Assembly: GCA_965153455.1 (NCBI GenBank)
Contig: OZ234503.1
Span: 7,780,157-7,844,156, forward strand
Direction: 5' to 3'
DNA: 64,000 nt
Source: Sphagnum compactum
Lineage: Eukaryota; Bryophyta; Sphagnopsida; Sphagnales
Part shown: positions 46,961-58,528 of the stretch, piece by piece
Layout: each line of letters opens with the position of its first letter
Position numbering within the stretch: position 1 is the stretch's first letter
The notes under the pieces: generated by a model
What the model was told of the DNA's origin: nothing
What the model saw: only the letters and a program-made list of their open reading frames with translations
The model's database searches: none
Program-made: the position numbers and the translations under genes

Positions 46961-49900
46961 TGTATTTCCTCATGTTCCCATAATGTTTACAATACCTTCC
47001 TTAAATTGTTCCCATGTTTTTCTTTGTATCGTTCCCAAATCACTGCTGTTTTTTTTGGGGCTCATTTGGTTCTATTCTTTCCACATACATAAGATAGGCT
47101 GAATGGAAAGCAAAGAACAAATTGTATCACAGGAATGTGTGAAGTTGCAAAAACAATTGTTGTAAATTGGCGAATCAAATTGGTTGAGCACAATTTAGGG
47201 AAATTGGAATTTTATTAATTGGAGTAACACTATTAAAGTACCCCATATGAGAGAAGAAATTTCAAGCACCCATCAAGTGTGTTGAAAAATCCTATCTAAA
47301 GTGAAGAAGGTATAAGGACATTGTTGGATAGGTCAATGGATTAAAATGACATCCTTGTTGTAATTGTGTCTTTTTAATATAGATGCACTTATTGCAATTC
47401 AAATTAGCTTTTTATTTCTATATGATATTCCAAGGTTTTTGGGAAAATTTATTCTTTGCATTTTATAAATTGATACAATTGTAAAGTATCTTTCTCTTAA
47501 AATCTTTTTTTTTATTGTTGCTTACTCAAAATAATTGCTAGCATCTTGTTTGAAAATGGTTTGTAATGATACTTTAATAAATAACCCTTCCATTCCCATA
47601 TATTTCTTGTGTTCTTGTTTATTGAGAGTGAATATTTATGATGCCATACTATTTGAAAAATCATATATGCCACTAACTTGAATACATAAAAACATAGTTG
47701 CAAAATCTTCTTTTGCTATTATTCCTATTCTAACACTACAAATGGAAAATAAATTCACATTTTATGTTTGTGTTATTATAGCAACACCCAAATTTCACAT
47801 TATTTCATTTAATATGTGAAACATGTGATTAGTTATGTCTTATATGAAATTAATTTATTTGATTATGTAACACCAACTAAATAATCATGTCCTTTATATA
47901 ATTAATTACTAGGCTTTGCAAATGTTCTTTCCAAAAACCAAGCAATTACAATTGGATTGTTGGGAGAAAACTTTGCAAGCAACCTAAGACCTTTTGAATC
48001 CTTTGTTGGGTTTCACAATGATTCAAATAAACTACAAACAAATCATTTGTAGTGTGGAAGAACCTTGGATGCTATTTTGGTTGTGGTTTGTAGGTGATCA
48101 CATGCCCAATTTGTTAAATGCAACTTACATTTAAAAATCTTCATTGAAACATAATTTTTGACCAACAATGTATCTTTATACAAAATTTGCATTAGATAAA
48201 TGACCATTTGTAGGGCACCTATTGTTGGAGCTTAACTATTTCTTGTTCAGTAATGTTTTGGTTTTGATAACTCAGATATGTGAAAAAGTCTATAGACCCA
48301 TGGGTAAAATCTAACCACACATTGAACATTTCAAATGGATTTGAAGGCAACCAAAATCAATAAAATTTCAATAGTTGACATTGAGAAAACTTCCTTGAAA
48401 CAATGCATTGTTTAGCCCGAAATACATTTGAAAGTCTCCTAACTTGTGAAATTTGAGTTTGAAGCTATATTGAAATAGTGTAGTCACAAAAATATAATCA
48501 ACCACATCTTGAGCTTTGCAAAATTTGGAAACAAGTCCTAATTGAATCTTTCACAACATAAATGTTGCTAGTGGCCATTTTGGGATTCTAAATAATACCA
48601 AAGGTTAGCATGTACAAATTGTAAAAGATGGATACTAAACCATGAACAATGATAGTTTAGTTTACATAGTCGTTTAGAGTTACATCAGATACATATTCCA
48701 TGCTATGTGAGTGTGATGAATTTGATCCCCAAGCCTATAAAGTAACCTCAAATTTAAACAATGAAATGTGGTTAGGAAGAAAAAGCCAGTTAATTGGAGC
48801 TAAATTGACACACTTGCTTTGGAATCTTAAACCCTAATCTCATACATGACACACTTGTCAACTTTTCCCTTTCCTCTAAAGTCTAGTGCCATGTCCAAGC
48901 AAATTATAATTGTTTTGAAACAATCACATGTGCCTGCAATTTTATGGCCACAACGAATTCTTGAGAACATGGACTTCAAACACAACTTAGTAAATAATAC
49001 TACAATCTTGTGTTGAAATTGAAGTGGTTGGTAGTCATGCAGCATGGCCACCTTGTGGATATTGGTCACTACGGGGCGGTTGGGATGTCACCTTTATTCT
49101 AGTATTATACCTCGTATGGACAATTGAACTTATTGGCCATTGTAGTGGTGGAGAATGTGATGGTGGGCATGGAAGTGGGTGTGACATACTTTTGGTTAAA
49201 TGAAAGGTAGACAGCCTACTTCATGTGGATTCTATTATGTGTTGGGATGCACAAAATTGTGGGGTGAGGGTGTGAAGGGGGAGAAATGGATTGGGCTACT
49301 TCTTGGGTTCATTACATACATGCTAGATGACCAAAAGAGAATCCTCATGTAGCTCCCCTTCCCTTCATTTCATTGATGTGTCTAATTGCTTTCTTTCATT
49401 TTATAATTGTTTAATGTTATCAAATCATCCAAATATCATCTTATGTGTGTGTGTGTGTGTGTTTTCTTTTGGGTTCAATTTTGTGACGCACTTGCCTTGG
49501 TAATTGATCATCCATAAAATGATTTAGCCAAAATTGGCTATAAAAAATGAAAGTGAATTTTTTTTTAGTATCCTTCTAAAATGTTGGAACCTTTAATTTC
49601 TGCTGCTTGGTATTTTTCTTTTAAATTTGGTGATTAGAACCCCCAACAAAGTCTCATTTTTTTTTTTTCATTTGAAAAGAATTCGCCAACTAGTAAAAAG
49701 AAGCCCCACAAAAGGAACAGTGTCTCAGGCTACTCTTAGCCCAATTTCCCTGGTCCCTCCTGGAGTGGGGTCTTTTGGCTTTTGGCAGAACTCGACTTTT
49801 TTTGACCTGAGAAAAATATGATTTTGACACATACAAAGGTGTTTTTTGGGGTGAAAAAGGCCATAATTTACCAAATTTCGAATTAAAAAAAAGATTCACC

Positions 49901-50720
49901 AGATTTCTACAACAGGTTGCAGTTGGTAGCCAAAATAGAAAAAGTAATCTTAATTTTTCTTTAGTTTCACAACTGGTCTATAGCCAAATCTGGCTAAAGC
50001 TTCTGTTGATGATCATGAATTTGGCTACATCATAAAATTGAAAACAAAACACTGGTCCCTCCATTTCTTTTAGGCATAAATCCTTGCAACAGTTCTTTCT
50101 CCAGTTTGAGCCCCCCTTGGTAGACACCCCTTTTTGAGACACACCTTTAGTATTTTGGTTTCGCCCCTGCCACAATGATTTAGATGGAATCTCACTTTAA
50201 GGTGTGCTAAAGAGTATGCTCATGTTGCTAGGGTTATTTCCCCCCTTGCCCTGGCCCCAACCGCTTTTGAGAACATTAGCATTCTGCCTTTGTTTAAAAC
50301 CTTCGAGTCCAAAATGTCTCACAAATATTTAAAAATTTCCTATGCTTGAATGACCACAAGTTGAAAGATGAGGTAATCAAACGAAGACTAATATAAAGGA
50401 ATCCAAGAAAACTCCAAGTTCGAATTGGGCTGATAAAGAAAGGAAAAATATAAAATGATAAAACACCTCCAAGGGTTTTTTTTTTCTTGGTATTCGAAAG
50501 CACCTCCTATTACCAAAGATTCATTCCATCTATCCGTTAAAGTACCCTTCTGCTGATCACATGAAAACATTGCCACCATTTGAATAAAAAAACCTGTTGT
50601 GAGCTTCACCCTGGGGAAGGCCTGCTCCTAGAAACCTCCCTTAATTTTCTTTCAGGCTTACACTCTCTAGTTCATTTAAAATCAAATAAAAATAAAAATA
50701 AATATTTATTATTTATTATT
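46961..50720. other. Intergenic DNA
   Basis: No gene recognised in about 3.8 kb. It includes a TG microsatellite (49444-49462). A 321-bp stretch at 47734-48054 is bounded by CACTACAAATG and its inverse CATTTGTAGTG. Only the outermost ~11 bp are inverted, so it is listed as a weak candidate only. Confidence 0.5.
49444..49462. repeat. (TG)n microsatellite
   Basis: About nine TG units. Confidence 0.9.
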
Positions 50721-50983
50721 TTCATTTTCATTCCCATGAAAATAATTAAACCCTTGGGAAGCAAAACTAACTCCAGGCTACTACCCTCAAATCCCCTTGG
50801 GGAGCCAGGCATTTCCTTCTGTATTATCCTTCTCCACAAACTACCTTTGTCCCCTCAATAAGACAACCAATTGGAAAAAGGAGCCCCAGTAAGTCCCGCC
50901 CCTGCTTTCCCCTCTCGCTTTAATGGTTTGCAAAAGAAATGCAACCCACAATTTTACTACAGCTGGTAAGTAGTTATTACTAC

Positions 50984-51006
50984 TAGGCTAGGCTAGGCTA
51001 GGCTAC
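50984..51006. repeat. (GGCTA)n microsatellite
   Basis: Four consecutive ggcta pentamers. Confidence 0.9.
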
Positions 51007-51059
51007 GCAAGTAGTGGAACCTGAAATAGTAAAAACCCACCCAAACTGTAATGCAGTGA

Positions 51060-51370
51060 TGGCAGTACTTTTGACGATACGAATTAGTAGGGACTCAGGT
51101 GCGGTTGGTACCCGCAGTAAAAATTGAATTAAATTGGATTTACGAACATGCGGCGGGCGGCAGAATTCGGTGCGCATGCAGAATAGGACAAAATGGCCGC
51201 GGTGGCAACTGACTCAGCAGGCCACTTCGCATGGGCTGTCTTGTCCCACTACTTACTACTGGCCAAGAACACGACTTTGTGGGACCCGTCACCACTGTTC
51301 GTGCGCACTTCTCCGCCACTCCAAAGTTGGCGCACAAACCCCCCCATTGGCCCAAATAAACAACTAGGCT
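51060..51370. other. CpG-rich patch without a convincing gene
   Basis: It carries words such as catgcggcgggcggcag, ggtgcgcatgc, atggccgcggtgg and gttcgtgcgcac in an AT-rich neighbourhood. It has a bZIP-like tgactcagca and a cccattggcccaaataaac stretch (CCAAT box then an A/T run). Open frames on both strands (51134-51367 plus, 51140-51355 minus) most likely reflect high GC content. A promoter or a young insertion is possible. Confidence 0.45.
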
Positions 51371-52229
51371 GCTAATGAATGAGTGAGCAATGACAAAGTT
51401 TTGCTATTTCAAAAGAAACAAGTCCAAAATTATAAAACTAGGCCTAACACGTGAGAATACATTTTGTACAGCCCATACATAGTATTATGTTTTCATGTTT
51501 GGCACTAATTACATAAAATTTTTAAACAAGGAAAATTACTTGTCATGATGCCCAAAATTTGGGAACTTGACACAACTTGGTTCCATTGTTTTTCTTTGTT
51601 TCCACTAGGTAGTTATGTAGTATCCAATAGCATGGTGAATTATGAATCACTTACTTCATAGCTCCAATGTGTGTATTTTATGATGTGTTTAGTCATTTTT
51701 GTTGATTCAATAAATTTGTTGAGAATAAAAGACCAAGATATTTGTTGATTCAAGGTGGATCAACTTCAAAAATTTAGAAAACTTGATATATTTTGCAAGT
51801 AATGAATCAATCAATTTAATCTATTTAGGCATTTTGGTTTGAATTCATATTCAATACTTGAATTAGGAGGTGATTTTGCCTCATGATCAGGTTTTTTTTT
51901 TTTTTTTTCCCCCTCCTTGTCAATTCTGCAATATTAAAAAATGGGCAAAATATAGCCAAATTCTTGGGGAAAAACTGACAAGGTTTGTCGAAAATCATGA
52001 AACACTGGTCATAGGATGCACAACCTTTTGATACACTTGTTACCAAGATAGGTAAACCCTAAACCCTCAAGACTACTTTGGTCAAAAGCATAATGTTAAA
52101 GTTAATATTAAAGATTTTAGTAATGCGAGCTCTTTAGATTCTTGGTGATGATGAAAGTATTTATAATTACAAAAGCACGAAGTTAGTTTTGCTTCCCAAG
52201 GGTTTAATTATCACGGGAATGAAAATGAA

Positions 52230-53825
52230 CCAGATCATATATGGTCAATGATCATATGCCAACCTTATGTTGGGTATACTAAAGTATTGGAGCTGATTAG
52301 GATACCTATTTATATATATGTCAATGGGAAAGTTTTGGGAAAAGTGATTTGTACAATTTATAAATGAATAGTGGATGAATTCTATCTAAAAATATGAAAT
52401 GGTTGATAATATATATGTCATGGGATATCCAAAAATAAAATCCTCAATACAATAACTTTCAAATGACATTAAAGTAATCCATAAAGTCACCCTCTCTTTC
52501 GAGGGGGGACTAGTCGTCTGAGGCTCCTGCCTTCTCGAAAATCCATATATTCCTTATCAATATATGGATGGCTATCTTTCTAGCTCAGGTTGAAGTTCAG
52601 CCTAAACGTGGAAGATGGAGCACCTAAATTTTTAAGACCTAATGCGCAACAGATTTGGGATTTGAATAATTTTTATCATAAAAAAAATTCAATTAAATTA
52701 CAAAAATTGATTTGGAAGGAAACACTAATTGGGCAATCAGATCACACTTGAGCCAATGGCACATGCTACACTGGTACAAATGATGGTAAAGCTGGTGGAT
52801 ATTAGGCTATCCATGACATCACCTCCCATTTTGATTACATATTTTACTTATCATTAAAGTTATTGGCAAAGAAGGTAGAATGCAAGAATAGAATCCATGT
52901 ATCATTGAAACTAAGGATGACAAGATTGGATTGCTCCAGAGTGAAATAATAACAACCCATGATGATTTGTAATGCCTGTTGGCTTCTCTGTTTTGCTTGT
53001 GTCTACCTAGGGGCTTTACTTACTTAGGTTATAGGATACTTGAAAGAATGTTTAAGAGATTAAACACAAAGCCTACCTAAAGAGTTAGCTAGCTAATGAT
53101 TTTTCAGGTTATGAAATATTTAGGGAATATTATAAAACAATACCTAAGACTGACTTATAGTGCAAGAGAGATTGCATAGGTTTATCTAAGGGCCTATATA
53201 GGATAGGGGCTATCAAAAGCTTACATAAGAGACTACAAAAGACCTACCTAAAAGACTACCCAAGTATTAATATTCATTTTGTTTGCACCAAATTTTAAGG
53301 CTTCCTAGATATTGGAAACAAGTTTGGAAATACATGTTGGCTTGAATTAGATATAAGTACCCATATCAAGATTGGCAATGATCCAATACATGTGAATGTG
53401 ATACCAAATATTTGTGTCATTTGATTATATTGTGAGTTAATGTGGAACTATTTCAAATAGATGATTTAGTTCATTGAATTACATTAACAATTGCTCACAA
53501 TGAATACCAACATTAAAAAAAAGTGCACAAAATGCATGTGAATATCAACATAAAAAAATGTTGCTCAAAATGAGTTTTTTTCTTTAAATGAAATAAATCA
53601 AAACTTATCCAAACTCAGTTTTGATAAAATCATTGATGATGAATCCTACACAATTTTTTAAAAAATTAATATATATTTTTGACAAGCTTCATTATGGGAT
53701 ACCCTCATAAATACCCTTTTTTTTAACAAGTTCTTAATGCATTGGGTGTAATTTTATTTTTTTACAAATTTCTTTGAAAATGTCATCGATAAATGTGCTA
53801 TTGATCCACAACACTTCACTTAAGG
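52230..53825. other. Intergenic DNA
   Basis: No gene recognised. A short hairpin tccatatattcc / gatatatgga-like pair lies near 52543-52570. The region gives way to CpG-rich DNA upstream of the gene. Confidence 0.5.
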
Positions 53826-54090
53826 ACCTCCGTGGTCCCAAGTGCTGTGGATCCTTAGCACTTAATTTGACGATTCCCATTGGGCCCAAGTGCTATGGAT
53901 CCTTAGCACCTCATTTGACGACCTCCATTGGCATGCGGATAGGGTGGCGTGGGGCCAAATCCCACAGTACGACCAATGGCAGCCAAGCTGACTAGACAGC
54001 CCACGCTTGGATTTAAAAACGACTTCCCATTGGCTGTCTCCGAATGAAAGCCTCTGGACCTAACACGTAAACGACATCCATTGGCCACCA
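53826..54090 (+). promoter_or_regulatory. Periodic CCAAT-box cluster upstream of the 755-aa gene
   Basis: CCATTGG (an inverted CCAAT box) occurs at 53877, 53925, 54027 and 54078, and CCAATGG at 53973. Spacings are 48, 48, 54 and 51 bp. Four of them share the longer motif ACGAYNYCCATTGG. The first two lie in an obvious ~48-bp tandem duplication (53826-53872 and 53873-53920, both with ccaagtgct and ggatccttagcac). The cluster sits about 1 kb before the start codon, in CpG-rich DNA, where a promoter is expected. NF-Y binds CCAAT boxes. Its use here is inferred. Confidence 0.55.
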
Positions 54091-55012
54091 GAATCTACCA
54101 GCTGGTACTTACTCGTCAGAGTAGAAAGTATAACAAATTCAACTTTTTACTACGGTAACTGTTGCGTTTTACTGTCACTAGTTACAACTTACTAGTAAGA
54201 GGATGGCGCAGTTTGTGTTGCGTTGTGTGTGTGTGTGTGTGTGTGTGGGCGTGCATGTCGCGTTGTGGTGTTTTGTTGTTTGTGTAAAGCTTTTCTGGAT
54301 CCGCTACTCGCTGGTTTTGCGCTAGATTTGCTTCCCTTTGCACTCTTTGGAGTCGGCTATCCGTTTCTTCTGTTCTTCTGCTTTCGATCGATGTATTTTT
54401 AAGTGTCATTGAGGCTAAAATCGGTCGTATTATGACAGTCTAAGTGTATTGGGCTTGGTTTCTCTTTTGTGGTGGGGTTCCAGTCTCTGTCGTGGAGACT
54501 CTTGTTGCTGTCTTCCCTGTTTGTGGTTTTATTTTCATGGAAGATTTGAGGGAGATTTATGCCTTGATGTGACGGTTTTGCTTCGTGTTGTGAAAAGTTG
54601 GGAGGGGCAGAGGAGGCGACGGCAGCGGCGGTGAAGAGGCCAGCGTCTGTGAATGATTTCTGTGTGGTTTTGTCAGGAAGTTGGATATTTTGAAAAAAAA
54701 TCCTTGGTCATGCAGCAGCAGCCGGAGCCAGATGCACAAGCCATCGATGGTGAGTCGCGCATGCGTTTTGCGACCGCTGGCGATTTCTCCTTCTGTTGTA
54801 GGTCGGCTCTTGATCTAGTGGAGTTTCTACTAGTTGATGCGTTGTGAGAACAGAACCTGGAGCTAGCCGATGCTTGGAAGTATCATCATCCGGGATTTGA
54901 GCTCCGAGTGAGCAGTAAGGGCAGCAGCAAGCAAGAAGTTGGAAAGGAGGCGAAAGAGAACGGGAAGAATCATAAGGGGGAGGGTAGAAAAAAAGGCAGG
55001 GACGTGAGGGTG
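54091..55012 (+). promoter_or_regulatory. Presumed core promoter and 5' leader of the 755-aa gene
   Basis: CpG-rich DNA runs into the gene with no repeat elements other than the TG run. No clear TATA box is seen. A 64-codon upstream frame (54653-54847) ends at a TGA that is in the same frame as the main start at 55013. If the leader covers it, it would act as an upstream reading frame. The transcription start is unknown. Confidence 0.4.
54224..54247. repeat. (TG)n microsatellite
   Basis: About twelve TG units in the presumed promoter or leader of the downstream gene. Confidence 0.9.
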
Positions 55013-58000
55013 ATGAGTCGTGGTGATCAAGGAGGCGGCTGTATCGCAATGTACGCAGGTACTCCCACATTCCCGTCCAAGACTCAGCATATTATGTCAA
55101 GGTATCGTCCCATTGCACCGAAGCCGCTCGCACCGAAACCCGAGGGCACAGACCCTTCAGATCCGCAGACCTCTTCTTCCCTCTCCTTGGACAAGGGCTC
55201 CAGCAAGCTCAGAGGAAGCAAAGGGAGGAGATCGCGAAAACGGCAGACAGACTCCTCGTCAGGATCGACAAGAAACACGAAGAAAGGTTCCGTCGCCGCC
55301 CCTGAGAAGCGTCTTAGTGGAACCACGAGCAAGTCGCCGGTAACGCCGACGTCCAAGCGAAACGAGCCTGGTTCTCCCAAGGAGGTCGCAGTAGAGCTGA
55401 CGCCAATTCTAAGCGAGAGTGTAGCGCCGGTCTTCGGCCCTGGTGGCTTGCAAAGGTTCAATGAAAGCACAGATCGCAGCGGACACTCGGTTTTGAGCTT
55501 GGCGACCAGATCGCTTGTGAACGATGAGAACGGAATCTACGGAGTCGGGGAGAATAGGTTAGTGAAGCTCGCGCTCCCGGGAGATGCAGGCCTGATGATG
55601 GAGATGCCGTTGCGGGAAACAGCGACAGAGAACAACGACTCGGCTTTCATGAACCGGGCGGCTGAAAGCTCACCTGTGTGGCGCCGTGGCGAGGGGAGTG
55701 GTAGCGGGATGTCGAATCAGCGTCTTGCTGGTTTCTCTGGGGGCTTCGGTGAGATGTTCAAGGGGCTTCCGAGAGCGCAGGTGACAATGCCTGATCCAAG
55801 AATGCAACCTCTGTCATCGGTGCCTTCGAGAGAAACCGATTGCACAGTGATGAAGTCTAATGAGCCTCAGAGAGGCACTTTTCTGCCTCTACCCTATGCT
55901 TCTGCCTCTTACGGCGGTGAGAGTGAGGTCTGCTCCGCTGATGATGTTGCTGAAAGCAGGAGAACAAATCTCGTAACCCTTTCTTTGCTGCCAGACACTC
56001 CTCTAAATGGGCCGGAATCACCTTCTGACTCCTCCTTTCCTAGTCCTTTGCAAGCCAAGTCCAAGTCTTCCCTTCAAAACTTATCCAGGCATGGTTTGAG
56101 ATTTGACTGCAATAATGCAGCATCTGACCAAGTGGAGGCAGATACGAATCTGACAATGTTCAGTACAGGAGAGTGGCGGGAGGAGGAATGCAGGGATTCA
56201 ACAACGGGCAAGAAAGAGCTTACAAGCTCTCAGAAATCCGAGGATACCCACAGCCTCGGGCCTGTTGCTACTAGGGATTTTGTGGAGCGGGCAAGTGGCA
56301 GTACCCATGCCACCATCCACTGCCCAGCAGGTGGTGACAGGCAGGGTCTCAATGTACCAGTTGTGGATTCCTATCATCTGGACCAAGTGTATGCAACATC
56401 ATCTGATGCTGTAATGCTCACAGATGAACAGAACAGGATTCTGTGGTCCAATTCTGCATTTCGGAGAGCAGCTACTGAGAAAACAAGTGGCAAGATGCAG
56501 GTGGGTTTGCTCATGAGCAAGTGTTCTAGGAGTTTTCTCCCTCTGTCTGTTGTTCTTGTTTCTCCCTACGCACTTGAGAGAAAAGCTTCAATCCTTCTCC
56601 CATAGTTTTTCCAGGGAGAATCATTTTGAATTGTACCGCTGTCTGTTGGAGGACAAGACTGTGGTAGGAGTTCCTTGTATTGTGTATGACAGTGATTGCA
56701 GGATTTGAAAATGAAGCAGAGGTGGTGACACCACTGTGGCAGCCCTTTTTAGCATTAGTGAAACACCATCATCGCCCCATGGGTTTGCCACTTTGCTCTC
56801 TGGCAGTTCTTTTCTCATTTCCTGCAGCTAAAAAGGCTTTCAGGATATGTTCTATTGCTTTGTGCAAATGACACCCCCGCATGTTCAATGCCTTAGTTGG
56901 TCATTCATTTGGCCAGTGCTGCTTACATTGAAAACAGAACAGAATGGATGAAATGCTTAAATCTTGAGTGCACAAGCCAGCTAGTAGGCACTGTGTCATA
57001 TTCATCTCTGAATCCAGAACTGTGTCTGTCCCAGAAGAGAGAGTAACCTTGAACTTCCAATCATCCCCAATCTCAATAATGCTGTAACTTAAGTTGTGGT
57101 CTGAAGTTCCTCTCCACTGAGGGGTCTCTACTGGCATCTTTATTGGCAATTTCAAAGTTAGTTTGTTACTGTGGCAGTTTCCTTGACGGGGGTGGCATCT
57201 GAGAGTTGAAAAGAGAACATGAGGAAAAATTCTGGGATGGAACTCAAGAACTTCTCTTTACAATATGGGTGGCAGATAGATTTGGGTTTATTTGCAGATT
57301 TATAGTAGCTGGGTGTGTGTGAAAGGTCGTAACTCGAGCCTGGGTCCAAGGCTGTTCTCAGGAAAACACACATAGTGCTCAATGATTCTGGGAGAGAAGA
57401 TGATATTGAACAATTTGTGTGCAGGCTATCTAAAATCTACATGCACACAAGCTTTTCTGGGTTCTTTTTATGAACACATGTCCTGAATACTGTCTGCTGT
57501 CCCACATCAGTGTGGAGTAATGGCAGCTAGTCAATGCCATTCACATTGAGGTGATGGTCTGATAATTTGTGAGTGTAACTCACATGGTTATGACCAAGGA
57601 CAATGGGATTCTTGGCACTTTGTCTGTAAGCATTCTGGAATTGGTTGAAAATGGGCATTAAAATTAGGTGATGTTCCCTCTTGAAAGCTGTCAGGGATGT
57701 TCCCTATGTGAACTCTAACAGACAATGTATTTGCTTTACCTGGTGCAGTCGGCAGGTCCACATATTGATCCACTGGGGATTCCAACTCAACTTGCAGTCG
57801 TGATGTTTCAGCCTCCATACCATGCTCCCAAGTGTACAGCAGTTTTATGGGGCTTCTTGAAGAAATTCATATTTCAAGAAGTTGGTCCATGTTTTGCTGA
57901 CAGCAAAGGTTTGGGAGAATGGAAGTTTTCGCAAGCACAATCACATGGACAGTCTTATGACTCAAGAACAGCATCATTTGATACATCAATGGTTCCAAAG

Positions 58001-58528
58001 GATAGTGTTGTCTATGAAGGGGACCTCTCATTAGGTCTATCGCCACACAAAGTTATTGCTCCACAACCTATTCGAGCTGTTGGGTCCACAATATTTCTAG
58101 AGTGTATAACCAAGGTTAATCAGCTTGCATCTCCCATGTTGGGAACAGTGGAGGCTTTCCAAGATCAGCTTGAGAAGCTGCTGTTGCCAACTGTAATCAC
58201 AGACTTGAGACACAGGGTACGATGGGTGAACACAGCATACAAGCAGATGGTGGGACAACCTGAATTTGCCTGGTTGAGTTCCACTGTTGGAGGGAACAGT
58301 GAACCTGAGGCTCCCTCTCAAACTCGGTTAGCTGGAGATGTCTCGCTTGTCTGTGCTGGTGAACAGCCTCCAGTGGATGCAGCTGAGTTCTCTTGTCAAG
58401 TTCGTATCCAGTGGACAAAAGGTGGAGGTGAAAATAGCTCACTTGTGTGCCCTGTGGATGTGATAAGATTGGATGAGGACAGCTCAGGTCCTTTGTTTGT
58501 TTGGAAGTTTGATATCTTCAATGGCTAG
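55013..58528 (+). CDS. DUF7950-family plant protein, two coding exons, 755 aa
   Basis: Exon 1 is 55013-56500 (496 codons) and exon 2 is 57749-58528 (259 codons plus stop). The intron begins GTGGGT, ends GCAG, and is phase 0. I chose the ATG at 55013 because the frame is closed upstream at 54845 and because GGGCIAMYAG (residues 7-16) and RYRPIAPKPLAPKP (30-43) match the usual N-terminus of this plant family. A basic, NLS-like KGRRSRKR lies at 70-77. The middle is long, Ser/Pro-rich and probably disordered, with LVTLSLLPDTP (about 320-330). Near the end, LPTVITDLRHRVRWVNTAYKQMVG (642-665), FSCQVRIQW (about 709-717) and the terminal LFVWKFDIFNG are conserved family features. Molecular function is unknown in the family. 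A nuclear location is inferred from the basic cluster. Frame, splice sites and family features all agree. The neighbouring DNA is CpG-rich, as for an active gene. Confidence 0.88.
56501..57748 (+). other. Intron of the DUF7950-family gene
   Basis: The donor atgcag|gtgggt and acceptor ttacctggtgcag|tcggca join codons KMQ and SAGPH in phase 0. The 1,248-bp intron is less AT-rich than the intergenic DNA. An alternative acceptor 7 bp downstream (tcggcag|gtcca) would shift the frame and is rejected. Without splicing, exon 1 would run on to a stop at 56603. Confidence 0.85.

Larger units (their letters stand above)
50721..52229. mobile_element. Candidate 1.5-kb element bounded by ~50-bp inverted repeats
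   Basis: The left segment 50721-50772 and the right segment 52181-52229 are near-perfect reverse complements. Both read, on their respective strands, ttcattttcattccc, then aattaaacccttgggaagc and aaaactaact. They enclose about 1.4 kb that includes a GGCTA microsatellite and a CpG-rich patch. No target duplication or transposase is visible. They could also be two independent copies of one repeat. Confidence 0.5.

Noticed and set aside
47734-48054. Possible third CACTA MITE (CACTACAAATG ends, 321 bp)
   Set aside because: Only the outer ~11 bp are inverted, the interior lacks the long arms of the 1576 family, and 3-bp flanks differ.
54908-55012. Extension of the main gene upstream to 54908
   Set aside because: The extension has no ATG (it would need a GTG start), is low-complexity (Gly, Lys, Glu), and the family's conserved N-terminus begins at the ATG at 55013.
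54708-55070. 120-aa minus-strand open frame
   Set aside because: It is the complement of the gene's GC-rich 5' region and has no recognisable motif. It is a shadow frame.
55084-55470. 128-aa minus-strand open frame
   Set aside because: It lies entirely opposite exon 1 of the main gene and reflects its composition.
56501-56605. Read-through of exon 1 to a stop at 56603 as a single-exon protein
   Set aside because: A good donor at 56501 and a phase-matched acceptor at 57749 restore the conserved C-terminal region. The 35 read-through residues show no family features.
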